A stretch of DNA of 64,000 nt from Trebonia sp963759545 (GTDB taxonomy: Bacteria > Actinomycetota > Actinomycetes > Streptosporangiales > Streptosporangiaceae): NCBI GenBank assembly GCA_963759545.1, contig CAVXAB010000027.1, positions 164,223 through 228,222 on the forward strand, given 5' to 3'. The notes below the pieces were generated by a model. It was not told the origin of the DNA, did not search any database, and saw nothing but the letters and a program-made list of their open reading frames with translations. The first letter of the stretch is position 1. Each line of letters starts with the position of its first letter. Below, one piece after another: positions 46,674 to 55,943 of this stretch. The translations under genes were made by a program, and so were the position numbers.

Positions 46674-48916
46674 GTGCTATCTTTGCCACGCTTAGTAGGC
46701 AACGGCAACCCGTCGCGGAGCGTCTGGAGTCTCAGTGGAGCACGGCCGGTGAGCTGGCGGGCGGGTACCCAGAGAGCCGTCTCCTGGCCGCCGGCGTCAG
46801 GGGACCTGATCCTGCGGCAGCCGGGCCGACGGCGAGCCCGGCCCCAGGGCGCGACGGCGGGCCTGTCGCGCGGCCCGGCGGAAGATCGCGGTCAGGGCGC
46901 GCGCGCGTACTGGCTGTCCCCGCCGGGCCTCGTGATGCTGGCGGCGACCGCGGTCGCCCTCGCCATCAGGCTTTACCTGCTCACCAGGCTCCGCTACCTC
47001 ACGGGGATCACCGAGTACGACGACGGGGTCTACCTTGGCGGCGCGGTCTCGCTGATCTCGGGTACCGTCCCCTACCACGGCTTCGCGTTCGTGCAGCCGC
47101 CAGGCATCCTGCTGCTGATGGTCCCGGTAGCGCTGCTCGCGAAGGTGTCCGCCGTCACCAGCGCCATGGCCGCCGCGCGGCTGCTGACCGTGGGCGCCTC
47201 GGCCGCGTGCGTGACCCTGCTCGGGTCGCTCGTGCGGCACCGGGGCGCCTTCGTGACGCTGGTCGCCTGCGGGGTCCTGGCGGTCTACCCCGACGACATC
47301 ATGGCCGCGCACACGGTGCTGCTCGAACCGTGGATGAACCTGCTCGTGCTGGCCGGCGCGCGCCTGGCCTTTCGCGAGGGGCGGCTGGCGGCGGCGCGGC
47401 GGCTGGTGTGGGCCGGGGCGCTGTTCGGGGTGGCCGGGGCGGTCAAGTACTGGGCCGTGCTTCCGGCCCTTGGCCTGCTCGCGCTGTGCCTGCTCACCGG
47501 GCCAGAGGACGGAGCTGGCAGCGTGCAGGATGGGCCCCGCCGCGGGCACGGCGGGCACGGCGGGCACGGCGGGCACGGCGGGCACGCAGGCCAGCGGAGG
47601 AACAGGGCGGTCAGGTTCGCGGGCGGCGTGCTGGCCGGGTTCACGGTTACCGTCCTGCCGTTCGCCGCGCCGTGGCCTGGCCTGTTCGTCCGGTCCACCC
47701 TGCTTGACCAGGTCACAAGGGTCGGCTCCGCGGTGCCGGAGTCGCTGCGGCTCGCGCACCTCACCGGCCTCGCCGACCTGCTGAACGACGCCGGCCGGCT
47801 GACGGCCTCAGGCAACGAGGGCTCGCTGTTCGCCCGCGGCGACGTGACGGCGGCCGCCACCTGGGTCACCGACTGGCTGCCCGTGCTGCTCGCGGTCGTG
47901 CTCGCGGCACTGATTGGCGCCGGCTACGTCGTCGGCGCCGCGCGGGCGGCCCGCGTGCTCAGGATCGATCAGGCAGCGGAGGCGGGCAGGACTTCGGCGC
48001 GGGCCGCTCTGGGCGCGCTCGGCGGGCCTGGCCCGCTTGAGTGGTACGCCCTCGGCACACTGGCGTGCACCGTGGCGGCCGTGCTCGCCTACTCGGCGTT
48101 CTTCTACCACTATCCGGACCTCGCCGCGCCATGGCTGGCGATCTCGGCCGGCTACGCCGCGGGCGCGCTGGCGGCCCGCGGGCCGAAGGCCACGGCGCGA
48201 GACAAAGCGACGTCGACGGACGCGGGCTACTGACCTGGGTCGCCGCGGCATTCATCGTGGTGGCCAGCTTCCAGGCGTGGGAGTTGTCCGGACAGCACGC
48301 CCCCGACGTGCACGCCGACACGGCCCTGATCCCGCCGGGCGCCTGCGTGGTCAGCGACGAGATCGCCCTGGCCATCGCCGCCAACCGGTTCACCGCCGGC
48401 TCGGGAGGCTGCCCCGACATCCTCGACTCCCTGGCGACCACCCTGGTCGCGGGCAACGGCGTCAGCGTCCAGGGCGGCGCGAAGGCCCTCCCCCAGGTCG
48501 TAGCCGACTGGAAGGCCATCTTCGCGCGAGCGGACTACGTGTGGCTCTCCGGCTCAAGCGCCCGCCGCATCCCCTGGACGCCAGAACTCCAGGCGTGGTT
48601 CGCCCGCGACTTCCGCCCGTTGCGGCCTCCGCCCGGTCAGGTCAGCGAGGGCAAGGTCTACGCCCGCCGAGGCACGCCGATTTCAGCCCGCGGCTCGCGG
48701 CCCGGGACGACGAGCACGGGCGCGAGCATGGGCCTGAGCGTTAATGAGGAACGTGACATTGGCTCTTGCTGCTCAGGCGAACGGCCTGTGACGCTACCGG
48801 GAAGGACGGCCGCCACGTGCGGGGCGGCCCACTCGAGCGCGCGCCAGGCGGTCCAGGCGAGCAGCGCCGCGAGCGGCAGTTCGACGAACCAGGCCATGGC
48901 CAGCGCCTCGGCGTAA
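46674..48916 (+). CDS. Polytopic glycosyltransferase-like membrane protein (ArnT/PMT type), frameshifted, ends uncertain
   Basis: The core from about 46900 has many membrane segments. An acidic first-loop motif TEYDDGVYLGGAVSLISGTVPYHGFAFVQPPG (Asp-Asp and QPPG) is typical of lipid-linked-sugar transferases of the GT-C/PMT class. A Gly-His repeat lies in a loop (47542-47586). Frame 3 stops at 48233, but the sequence continues in another frame from about 48225 (LLTWVAAAFIVVASFQAW...FARADYVWLSGSSARRIPWTPEL), matching the soluble C-terminal domain. That frame is open to 48916 and would overlap the convergent gene, so the real stop is probably earlier. The start is not certain. Confidence 0.6.
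47542..47586 (+). repeat. Five 9-bp tandem repeats GCGGGCACG
   Basis: Five exact units of GCGGGCACG (47542-47586), encoding Gly-His-Gly repeats in a loop of the membrane transferase. Likely to vary in copy number by slippage. Confidence 0.85.
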
Positions 48917-49200
48917 GGCAACTGCGGGGCGGCCGACCATGTGTCGAACCAGGCGTCCATGCACAGGATCGCCGCCGTCGCCGCCGCGACCGGACTTGTC
49001 AGCCGGTGCCTGCGGGAGACCAGGCGCGCGACGGTGAGCAGGCAGACCGCCTCGAGGACGTCGAGCCCCACCCAGGAGGAGTCGAAGCTGCGCTTGCCCG
49101 CCTGCCCGTGCAACTGCTCGATCAGCACCCAGATCCACGGCACGAGCAGTACCCCGGCCACGGCGAAGAGCCGTGCCAGCAAACGCGATCGGCGATCCAT
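48658..49200 (-). CDS. Small four-helix membrane protein, hypothetical
   Basis: 180 residues from ATG 49200. Four hydrophobic segments: LLARLFAVAGVLLVPWIWVLIEQL, GLDVLEAVCLLTVARLV, PVAAATAAILCMDAWFDTW and AMAWFVELPLAALLAWTAW. Acidic/aromatic CMDAWFDTW is a noticeable motif in the third segment. The C-terminal about 40 residues overlap the convergent transferase frame and may be wrong. Function unknown. Confidence 0.55.
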   Translation of the reverse strand: MDRRSRLLARLFAVAGVLLVPWIWVLIEQLHGQAGKRSFDSSWVGLDVLEAVCLLTVARLVSRRHRLTSPVAAATAAILCMDAWFDTWSAAPQLPYAEALAMAWFVELPLAALLAWTAWRALEWAAPHVAAVLPGSVTGRSPEQQEPMSRSSLTLRPMLAPVLVVPGREPRAEIGVPRRA

Positions 49201-49298
49201 GCGCGTAATGATGCCTTAGCAGGAATCCGTTAGCGCCGAGCGGGAGCGCGTAAGACAACGCGACCAGGGGACGAACCAGGCCCGGAGGCGCCGCCTGG

Positions 49299-50244
49299 TT
49301 ACTCTTCGCGGCGGCGGCGCTGGACGAATTCGAAGCCGAAGCGGCCCTTGACGCACAGGTGGCCGTGCGTCACCTCGCTGTCGAGCGGCGACGTGACCTT
49401 GACGATCGTGTTGTCCTGGACGTGCAGGTCCAGGTTGCAGCCGACGCCGCAGTAGGGGCAGATCGTCGACGTCACGGTCTGCGCGGACTCGTCCCACGTG
49501 CCCGCCTGGCGCATGTTGTACTCCGAAGCCGGCATGAGCGCGCCGGTCGGGCAGACGCCGATGCAGTTGCCGCAGTACACGCAGGCGGAGTCCGGAAGGG
49601 TCACGTCGAACTCGGTCGAGATCCGCGCGTCGAAGCCGCGGCCCGCGACCGCGATGGCGAACGTGTTCTGCGCGTCCTCGCCGCAGGCCTCCACGCACTT
49701 GTAGCAGAGGATGCAGCGGGAGTAGTCGCGGACGTAAGCCTCGTTGTCGACCTTGACCGGCTGGCCGACCGTCGCCGCCTCAAGGCCATTATCGTGCGTG
49801 GTGCTCGCCCGCGCGGGCCGCGTCCCGCTCCCCCGCCGCGTGGTCGGCGGCGGGCGGGCCGTAGCGAGCCGGGTCGACGCCGTACTCGTCAATCCAGCGC
49901 TGCACGTCGGCCGAGGCGAGGGACACGTTGACGGAGGAGGCGAGGAATTCGAGGACCATTTTCCGCGACGTGCGAACCCGCTCGGAGTCGGTGTGCACCT
50001 TCATGCCTGGCTCGGCCTTGCGGGAGCAGGACGGCACCAGGATGCGCGAGCCCTCCACCTCAACCACGCACACCCGGCAGACGTTCACCGGGGTGAGGTT
50101 CTCCAGGTAGCAGAGCGTCGGGGTGTCGATGCCCTGGGCGCGGCAGGCGTCGAGCAGGGTCGCGCCCTCGGGTACGCGCACCGAGACGCCGTCGATCTCC
50201 ACGTCGACCAGGCGCTTCGGAGTCTCAAGGAATACTGAGGTCAT
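49299..50244 (-). CDS. Formate dehydrogenase iron-sulfur subunit (NuoG-head-like: [2Fe-2S], 2x[4Fe-4S], MopB cap), one frameshift
   Basis: From ATG 50244. The N-terminal plant-ferredoxin-type domain has CYLENLTPVNVCRVCVVEV...PSCSRKAEPG. A one-base shift near 49795 connects to DNEAYVRDYSRCILCYKCVEACG and CVYCGNCIGVCPTGAL (two [4Fe-4S] sites). The end, ICPYCGVGCNLDLHVQDN...GHLCVKGRFGFEFVQ, is the [4Fe-4S] cap normally at the N-terminus of the formate dehydrogenase alpha subunit. The usual His-Cys3 cluster between the first two domains is missing. It would pass electrons between the Mo site and the NuoF-like flavin subunit. Confidence 0.85.
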
Positions 50245-50304
50245 CGCCGGCAACCCCTGTTCGTCGCGTCGTCGGAAAGGTACGGGTGCATGGTCAGCAG
50301 GCCC

Positions 50305-52242
50305 CTAGGAGTCGGCGCCGATGAGGCCGAGCTTGACCGCGGACTGGACGGCGGACAACGCCGTCTGGCCGAGGCCGCAGATCGACGCGTCGCGGGTGAC
50401 GTGGCCGATGTCGGACAGCAGTTCAAGCTCCGTGGCGACGGAGCCGAGCGGTGCAGGCTTGCCGGACACGGGGCCCGCCAGCCGCGCCACCAGTTCCTCC
50501 TGGCGGACCGTGCCGACCCGGCAGGGCACGCACTGGCCGCAGGACTCGTCGCGGAAGAACCGGGTGATCCGGAGCAGCAGGGCAGGCACGGACACGGTGT
50601 CGTCAAGCACGAGCACGACACCAGAGCCGAGGGTGGCACCCGCGGCGCGCACGCCCTCGAAGGTCAGCGGCATGTCGAGGGCGCCGGGGCCGACGAACGC
50701 GCCGGCCGCGCCGCCGAGCAGCACCGCCTGCAAGGGACGCCCGCCGGCCACGCCGCCCGCGCCGTCGATCACGTCGCGGAGCGTCACGCCGAAGTCGTAC
50801 TCGTACAGGCCGGGCACCTCGACGCAGCCGGACAGGCAGAACAGCCTGGTGCCGGTGGACCCGGCAGTGCCCACCGCGGCGTAGGCCGGGCCGCCGACCC
50901 GGAGGATCTCAAGGACCGACAGCAGCGTCTCCACGTTGTTGACCGCGGTCGGCTTGCCGAACAGGCCGGACTGTGCCGGGAACGGCGGCTTGTTGCGCGG
51001 CTCGGCGCGCTTGCCCTCCAGGGAGTTGATCAGCGCGGTCTCCTCGCCGGCGATGTAAGCGCCGGCGCCGCGCCTGACCTCGATGTCGAAGGAGAAACCC
51101 TCGCCCATCACGTCGGCGCCGAGGAAGCCGTGCGCGCGGGCCTGCCTGACCGCGTGCGCGAGCCGCCCCTCCGCCGTGGGGTACTCGCCGCGGATGTAGA
51201 TGTAGCCCTGCTCGGCGCCGCAGGCGTAGCCCATGACGGTCAGCGCCTCGACGAGCGCGTACGGGTCGGCCTCCATGAGCACGCGGTCCTTGAACGTGCC
51301 GGGCTCCGACTCGTCGGCGTTGCACACCACGTACTTGGGGCGGACCGGGTTGGCGGCGACCGCGTCCCACTTGATGTGCGTGGGGAACGCCGCGCCGCCG
51401 CGGCCCATCAGCTTGGCGTCGCGGACCTCGCGGATGACGCCCTGGGGGCCGAGGGCGAGCGCGCGGCGGAGCATCTCGTAGCCGCCGGCCGCCCGGTAGG
51501 AGCCGAGGGACGACGGGTCCACGCGGCCGAGGCGGCGCAGCAGCGACACCCGTCCGCCGACGGCGGAGTCCGCGGGCCGCGATGACGCGGAGCCCGCATC
51601 CGTTCTGGATGATCCGGATCGTTGCGGTACCAGCACCCCGAGCGGGACCTCGGCCGGGGACTCCCCCGTCGTCAGCGCCTGCCACACGGCGTCGGGGGTG
51701 ACCGGCGCGAGGTCTCGCCTTGGCACCGCCGCGCCCGCCTGCTGGATCAGCGCGGCCGAGCCACGGTCGCACTGGCCGAGGCACGGTGAGCGCTGCCAGG
51801 TGACGCCGGTGCCGTTCAGCGAGGCGTCGGTGCCCTCCGGGCCGAACCTGCGGGTCATTTCCGCGCACAGTTCCTCCGCGCCGGCGACCTTGCAGGCCAC
51901 GTCGTCACAGATGTGCACGACCGCGCCGGGCGACGCCGTGGTGCGGAACATGGCGTAGAACGACGCCACCCCGAACGCCTCGGCCGGCGGGACCGTCAGC
52001 CGCTCGGCCACGTAGTCGAGCGTGCCAGGGCTGATCCAGCCGACGCGTTCCTGCACCGCGTGCAGCACGGTGATCAGGAGATGGCGGCGGCCTCTGGCGT
52101 CGTGCCCGCCGAACGCCACGTGCGCGTCTTCCGCGCGGCGCGCGCCGCCCTGCCACTGCGAGGGCGGCGGCCCCATGACCTCATCGACGGCGGCCCGTTC
52201 CTCGCCGGTCGCTGCCACCTTCGCCGTCAGGCGCAGGTCCAC
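50305..52242 (-). CDS. NAD-binding flavin subunit of formate dehydrogenase (fused NuoE-NuoF)
   Basis: 645 residues from GTG 52242, whose G overlaps the fdhA stop (TAGTG); GGAGGTGACC is upstream. The NuoE-like N-part (about 1-165) has [2Fe-2S] ligands ICDDVACKVAG and SPCLGQCDRG. A linker leads to a NuoF-like part with LMGRGGAAFPTHIKW (NADH site), CNADESEPGTFKDR (FMN site) and SCGQCVPCRVGT plus the distal Cys of DASICGLG for [4Fe-4S]. It takes electrons to NAD+. E-F fusion is known in actinobacterial and fds-type enzymes. Confidence 0.92.
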   Translation of the reverse strand: MDLRLTAKVAATGEERAAVDEVMGPPPSQWQGGARRAEDAHVAFGGHDARGRRHLLITVLHAVQERVGWISPGTLDYVAERLTVPPAEAFGVASFYAMFRTTASPGAVVHICDDVACKVAGAEELCAEMTRRFGPEGTDASLNGTGVTWQRSPCLGQCDRGSAALIQQAGAAVPRRDLAPVTPDAVWQALTTGESPAEVPLGVLVPQRSGSSRTDAGSASSRPADSAVGGRVSLLRRLGRVDPSSLGSYRAAGGYEMLRRALALGPQGVIREVRDAKLMGRGGAAFPTHIKWDAVAANPVRPKYVVCNADESEPGTFKDRVLMEADPYALVEALTVMGYACGAEQGYIYIRGEYPTAEGRLAHAVRQARAHGFLGADVMGEGFSFDIEVRRGAGAYIAGEETALINSLEGKRAEPRNKPPFPAQSGLFGKPTAVNNVETLLSVLEILRVGGPAYAAVGTAGSTGTRLFCLSGCVEVPGLYEYDFGVTLRDVIDGAGGVAGGRPLQAVLLGGAAGAFVGPGALDMPLTFEGVRAAGATLGSGVVLVLDDTVSVPALLLRITRFFRDESCGQCVPCRVGTVRQEELVARLAGPVSGKPAPLGSVATELELLSDIGHVTRDASICGLGQTALSAVQSAVKLGLIGADS

Positions 52243-54218
52243 TAGCTGGTCACCTCCGGGATCTCCATGCGCTCCCTGAACGCGGCGGCTTCCTCTCGCG
52301 TGGCCTTTTCCACCCGGATCGCGGTCGCCTTGAACTCCGCGGTCCCCGACTTCGGGTCCCACGTGTCGAGCGTCAGGATGTTCGTCTCCACCTGGTCGGG
52401 GAAGTGCAGCGTCATGAACGCCAGCCCTTCCCGCAGCGTCCCGTCCACGAGCACCGGTGCGGTGATCGTGCCGCGCCGCGAGGAGATGCTGGCGATCTCA
52501 TCGTCGGCCAGGCCCAGGTTCGCCGCGTCCTCGGGCGACAGGTTCAGCGTCTCCTTCTGCCGCAGCGGGGTGGAGAACTGGTTGGTCGCAACGCCGGTGT
52601 TGTAGGAGTCGAGGCGGCGGCCGGTGGTGAGCCTGATCGGGTACTCGTCGGTGAGCGTGTCGAGCGGGTCGTCCTGCTCCACCGGGTGGAACGGGGCGGG
52701 CGCGCCGCGCTTGGCCGGGTCTTCCTCCCAGAGCCTGCCGTGCAGGAACAGGGTGCCTTCCGACTCCTCGTCCGGGCACGGCCACTGGACGCCACCGAGC
52801 CGTTCGATCTTGGCGTAGCTCATGCCCCGGTGCATCGGCGAGAGCTCCCGCAGTTCCTCCCAGAGATCCTCGGCGCTCGGGTCGCCCCAGTCGTAGCCGA
52901 GACGCTTGGCGAGCTCGCCGATGATCCAGATGTCGTCGCGTGCCCCCTCGGGCGGGTCGATCGCCTTGCGGACGCGCTGGACGCGGCGCTCGCTGTTGGT
53001 GACCGTGCCCTCGGACTCGCACCAGGACGCGGTGCCAGGCAGCACCACGTCGGCCGCCTTGGCGGTATCGGTCAAGACGATGTCCTGGACCACCAGGCAC
53101 TGCAGGCCCTCGAGCATCTTGCGGGTGTGGTGCGTGTCCGCCTCTGAGTTCATCGGGTTCTCGCCGATGACGTACGCGCAGGTCAGCTCGCCGCGGGCCA
53201 TCGCGTCGAACATCTGCGACAGGTGCATGCCCTTCTTCGGGTGGATTGGCACGCCGTACCTGGCGCCGAACCGCTCGCGCGCGTCGTGGTCGAGCTCGAT
53301 GTCCTGGAAGCCGGTCAGCTTGTTCGGAATGGCGCCCATGTCGCCGCCGCCCTGGACGTTGTTCTGCCCGCGCAGCGGGACGAGGCCTGAGCCGTACTTG
53401 CCGACGTGACCGGTGAGCAGGGCGAGGTTGATCAGCGCGAGGACGTTGTCCGCGGCGTTGTGGTGCTCGGTGATGCCGAGCGTCCAGCAGATCTGCGCCC
53501 TGTCCGCCCTGGCGTAGTCGTGGGCGAGTTGCCTGATGAGGCTGGCGGGCACGCCGGAGTCGCGCTCGGCCCGCTCAAGCGGGTACTTGGCGACCAGCTC
53601 CCTGTACGCCTCGAAGTTGACCGTGCCGCGCCTGATGAACTCCTCGTCGACAAGGCCGGCCTGGATGATCTCGTTGGCGATCGCGTTGGCCAGGCTGATG
53701 TCAGAGCCGACGTGGATGCCGAGCCAGGCGTCCGCCCACTTGGCGGTGCTAGACAACCGCGGGTCGACCGAATACACCTTCGCGCCGTTGCGGATGCCCT
53801 TCAGGACATGGTGGAAGAAGATCGGGTGCGCGTCCCGCGCGTTCGTACCCCACATGATGATGAGGTCCGCGTCCTCCGCCTCCCGGTAGGAGCTGGTGCC
53901 GCCACCCGCTCCGAAAACTGCCGCCAGACCGACGACACTGGGGGCGTGTCAAGTACGGTTACATGAATCGATGTTGTTCGATTTCATGACGCCGCGGGTG
54001 AACTTCTGCGCGGCGTAGTTCATCTCGTTCGACGCCTTGGAGCAGCTGAACACCCCGAATGTCCTGGTGGCGTCGTTCTCCCTGGCCCTGGCGAATCCCG
54101 CCGCGGCCCGGTCAAGCGCCTCCTCCCAGGTCGCGGGGCGCAATTCCCCGTTCTCCCGGACTAGCGGCTCGGTGAGCCGCAGCTGCTTGCCCAATTCCCT
54201 GGTCCGCTGCTTGCCCAT
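52242..54218 (-). CDS. fdhA: Selenocysteine-containing formate dehydrogenase catalytic subunit
   Basis: 658 residues including Sec90, from ATG 54218 (GGAGG seven bases upstream). TGA at 53951-53949 is in frame and lies in NNIDSCNRT-U-HAPSVVGL, aligned with E. coli FdhF C-x-R-x-U-HGPSVAGL. The frame is open on both sides with full homology, and a SECIS-like hairpin follows. Molybdopterin-binding segments include IIMWGTNARDAHPIFFHHVLKG, YSVDPRLSSTAKWAD and NVQGGGDMG. The C-terminal MopB domain ends EFKATAIRVEKATREE. The N-terminal [4Fe-4S] cap is absent and encoded at 49299-50244. It oxidises formate to CO2. Confidence 0.95.
53920..53951 (-). promoter_or_regulatory. UGA (Sec) codon with bacterial SECIS hairpin
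   Basis: On the mRNA, UGA (53951-53949) is followed by GUCGUC-GGUCU-GGCGGC at 53936-53920: a 6-bp stem (with two U-G pairs) and loop GGUCU at +19 to +23 from UGA. E. coli fdhF has the same GGUCU loop at the same distance. This is the expected SelB binding element. Confidence 0.85.
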
Positions 54219-54251
54219 CGCGCACCTCCGTTCCAAGTGGCGCGGATTGTC

Positions 54252-54275
54252 TACAGTATGTGATTGTGGACTGTA
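54252..54275. promoter_or_regulatory. Inverted repeat upstream of fdhA (operator candidate)
   Basis: TACAGT at 54252-54257 and ACTGTA at 54270-54275 form a 6-12-6 inverted repeat 34 bp upstream of the fdhA start, in a short AT-rich stretch (TGTATACAATTACC). It is probably part of the promoter/operator of the formate dehydrogenase operon; the regulator is not identified. Confidence 0.5.
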
Positions 54276-54616
54276 TACAATTACCCTACTTGGGGCAAGT
54301 GGGTCAGTCCATAGGGGGTGGCCCGAGGCGACCGGCACGCGCCTTGTCGCCCGCCACAATAGCCACGGCGTTCTTCCGAACGGAAGCGGCAGTCTGCCCC
54401 GCCGCCGCCATGACCGCTACGGTCGGCGGCACGCAGCCGGTGGCCTTCAGGAAGCAGCAGCTCGCCCGCCGCGACGTCCTCGCCGATCGACCGGACGTGC
54501 TGGTACGGGGCGACGGCGGCGCGCGGTTCGGCGCGGCCGGCGTCGCCGACCTGCCGTGGCCGGCGCGAGTCAGGCGCGGCCGGGCTCATTCTTGCTCAGG
54601 CCGCCAGCCCTTGCTA
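54276..54616. other. Gap between fdh promoter and GntR gene, no gene seen
   Basis: Short ORFs occur on both strands but lack start signals or recognisable motifs and have uneven codon bias. I call no gene here. Confidence 0.4.
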
Positions 54617-54650
54617 CTCTCATTCCACTAAGCTCTTAGTGGAATGAGAG
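54617..54650. promoter_or_regulatory. 34-bp perfect palindrome, operator of GntR/ABC operon
   Basis: 16-bp arms (CTCTCATTCCACTAAG at 54617-54632 and its complement at 54635-54650) around CT. It ends four bases before the GntR start codon, so it covers the translation start region. Autoregulation by the YtrA-type GntR protein is the natural inference. Confidence 0.75.
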
Positions 54651-54654
54651 ATAC

Positions 54655-55047
54655 ATGATCGAGTTCCAGCTCGACGAGACGTCGGGCGTCGCCACCTACC
54701 TGCAGCTGGCGCAACAGGTGCACCGGGCCCTGCGGATGGGCATGCTGGAGCCGGGCGACCAGCTGCCGACCGCGCAGCAGGTGGTCGCCAGCCTGGCCAT
54801 CAACCCGAACACGGTGCACAAGGCCTACCGTGAGCTGGAGCGCGAGGGCCTGGTGCGCGCCCGCCCGGGACTGGGCACGTTCGTCACCCGCGTGCCGTCC
54901 GGCACCGCCCCGGCCACGCAGGCCCGGTTCCTCGCGTCCCTGACCGACTGGCTCCGCTCGGCGCGGTCGGCGGGGCTGGGTCCCGATGACGTCGAGGCGA
55001 TCTACCGGACGGCGTTCCGTGACTGTTTCGCCGAGGGGGTGGCGTGA
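54655..55047 (+). CDS. GntR-family regulator, YtrA subfamily
   Basis: 130 residues, the short length of YtrA-type regulators (no effector domain). MIEFQLDETSGVATYLQLAQQVHRALRMGMLEPGDQLPTAQQVVASLAINPNTVHKAYRELEREGLVRARPGLGTFV is a textbook GntR winged helix. No Shine-Dalgarno is visible and the operator abuts the ATG, so the mRNA may be leaderless or nearly so. The stop overlaps the ATPase start (TGATG). YtrA regulators usually repress the ABC exporter they sit with. Confidence 0.92.
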   Translation: MIEFQLDETSGVATYLQLAQQVHRALRMGMLEPGDQLPTAQQVVASLAINPNTVHKAYRELEREGLVRARPGLGTFVTRVPSGTAPATQARFLASLTDWLRSARSAGLGPDDVEAIYRTAFRDCFAEGVA

Positions 55048-55943
55048 TGAGCGCCGTCATCGAGACTAGCGGGCTCGGCAAGCAGTACCGGCGGACCTGG
55101 GCGCTGCGCGACTGCACGCTGGCCATCCCCGAAGGCCACGTGGTCGGTCTCGTCGGCCCCAACGGCGCGGGCAAGACCACCCTGCTGCGCCTGGCCACCG
55201 GGATGCTCGCGTCGACCCGCGGCACGATCACCGTCCTCGGCCAGCGCCCCGCGGCCGGGCCTGCGCAGCTGGCCCGGGTCGGCTTCGTCGCCCAGGACAC
55301 CGCGGTCTACGCCCGGCTGACGGTCGCCGACCATCTCCGCCTCGGCGCCTGGCTCAACCCCGGCTGGGACGACAACCTGGCACAGCGGCGGATCGGGCAG
55401 CTCGGCCTGGACCCGAAGCAGCGGGCCGGGGCGCTGTCCGGCGGGCAGCGGGCCCAGCTCGCCCTCACCCTGGCGCTGGCCAAGCGGCCCGAGCTCCTCA
55501 TTCTGGACGAGCCGGTCGCCGCCCTCGATCCGCTGGCCCGGCGGGAGTTCCTGCAGGGCCTGATGGAGGCGGTCGCCGAGCACGAGGTCAGCGTCGTGCT
55601 GTCCTCGCACCTGGTCGCCGACCTGGAACGGGTCTGCGACTACATGATCGTGCTCGTCGCCTCCCAAGTCCGGGTCGCCGGAGAGGTCAGCGACCTGCTG
55701 GCCTCGCATCGCCGCCTGTCCGGGCCGCGCCGTGACCCCGGCGGCCTCCCGGCAGCCCAGGAAGTCGTCACAGAAAGCCACACCGACAAGCAGAGCAGCC
55801 TGCTGGTCCGCACTGACGAGCCGGTACTCGACCCGGCCTGGGCGGTGACGCCGGTCAGCCTGGAGGACCTGGTGCTCGCCTACATGAGCCGGGCCGGCGA
55901 TGCCACGCCGGCCCGCCGACCCCAGCTGGGAGTGGTGTCATGA
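55047..55943 (+). CDS. ABC exporter ATPase
   Basis: 298 residues. Walker A GPNGAGKTT near residues 37-45, signature LSGGQRAQLALTLALAKRP, Walker B LLILDEPVAALDPLAR, and H-loop LSSHLVADLE. A C-terminal extension (about 60 residues) is typical of YtrB/BcrA-like ATPases. It is coupled to the regulator (TGATG) and to the permease (ATGA). Confidence 0.92.
   Translation: MSAVIETSGLGKQYRRTWALRDCTLAIPEGHVVGLVGPNGAGKTTLLRLATGMLASTRGTITVLGQRPAAGPAQLARVGFVAQDTAVYARLTVADHLRLGAWLNPGWDDNLAQRRIGQLGLDPKQRAGALSGGQRAQLALTLALAKRPELLILDEPVAALDPLARREFLQGLMEAVAEHEVSVVLSSHLVADLERVCDYMIVLVASQVRVAGEVSDLLASHRRLSGPRRDPGGLPAAQEVVTESHTDKQSSLLVRTDEPVLDPAWAVTPVSLEDLVLAYMSRAGDATPARRPQLGVVS

Noticed and set aside
53949..53951. 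TGA splitting formate dehydrogenase into two ORFs, read as a frameshift or nonsense mutation
   Set aside because: It is in the same frame on both sides, stands at the catalytic Sec/Cys position, and is followed by a SECIS hairpin, with selA, selB and selC nearby.
54260..54631. Small ORFs upstream of the GntR gene
   Set aside because: No start signals, no motifs, and they overlap the promoter and operator elements.
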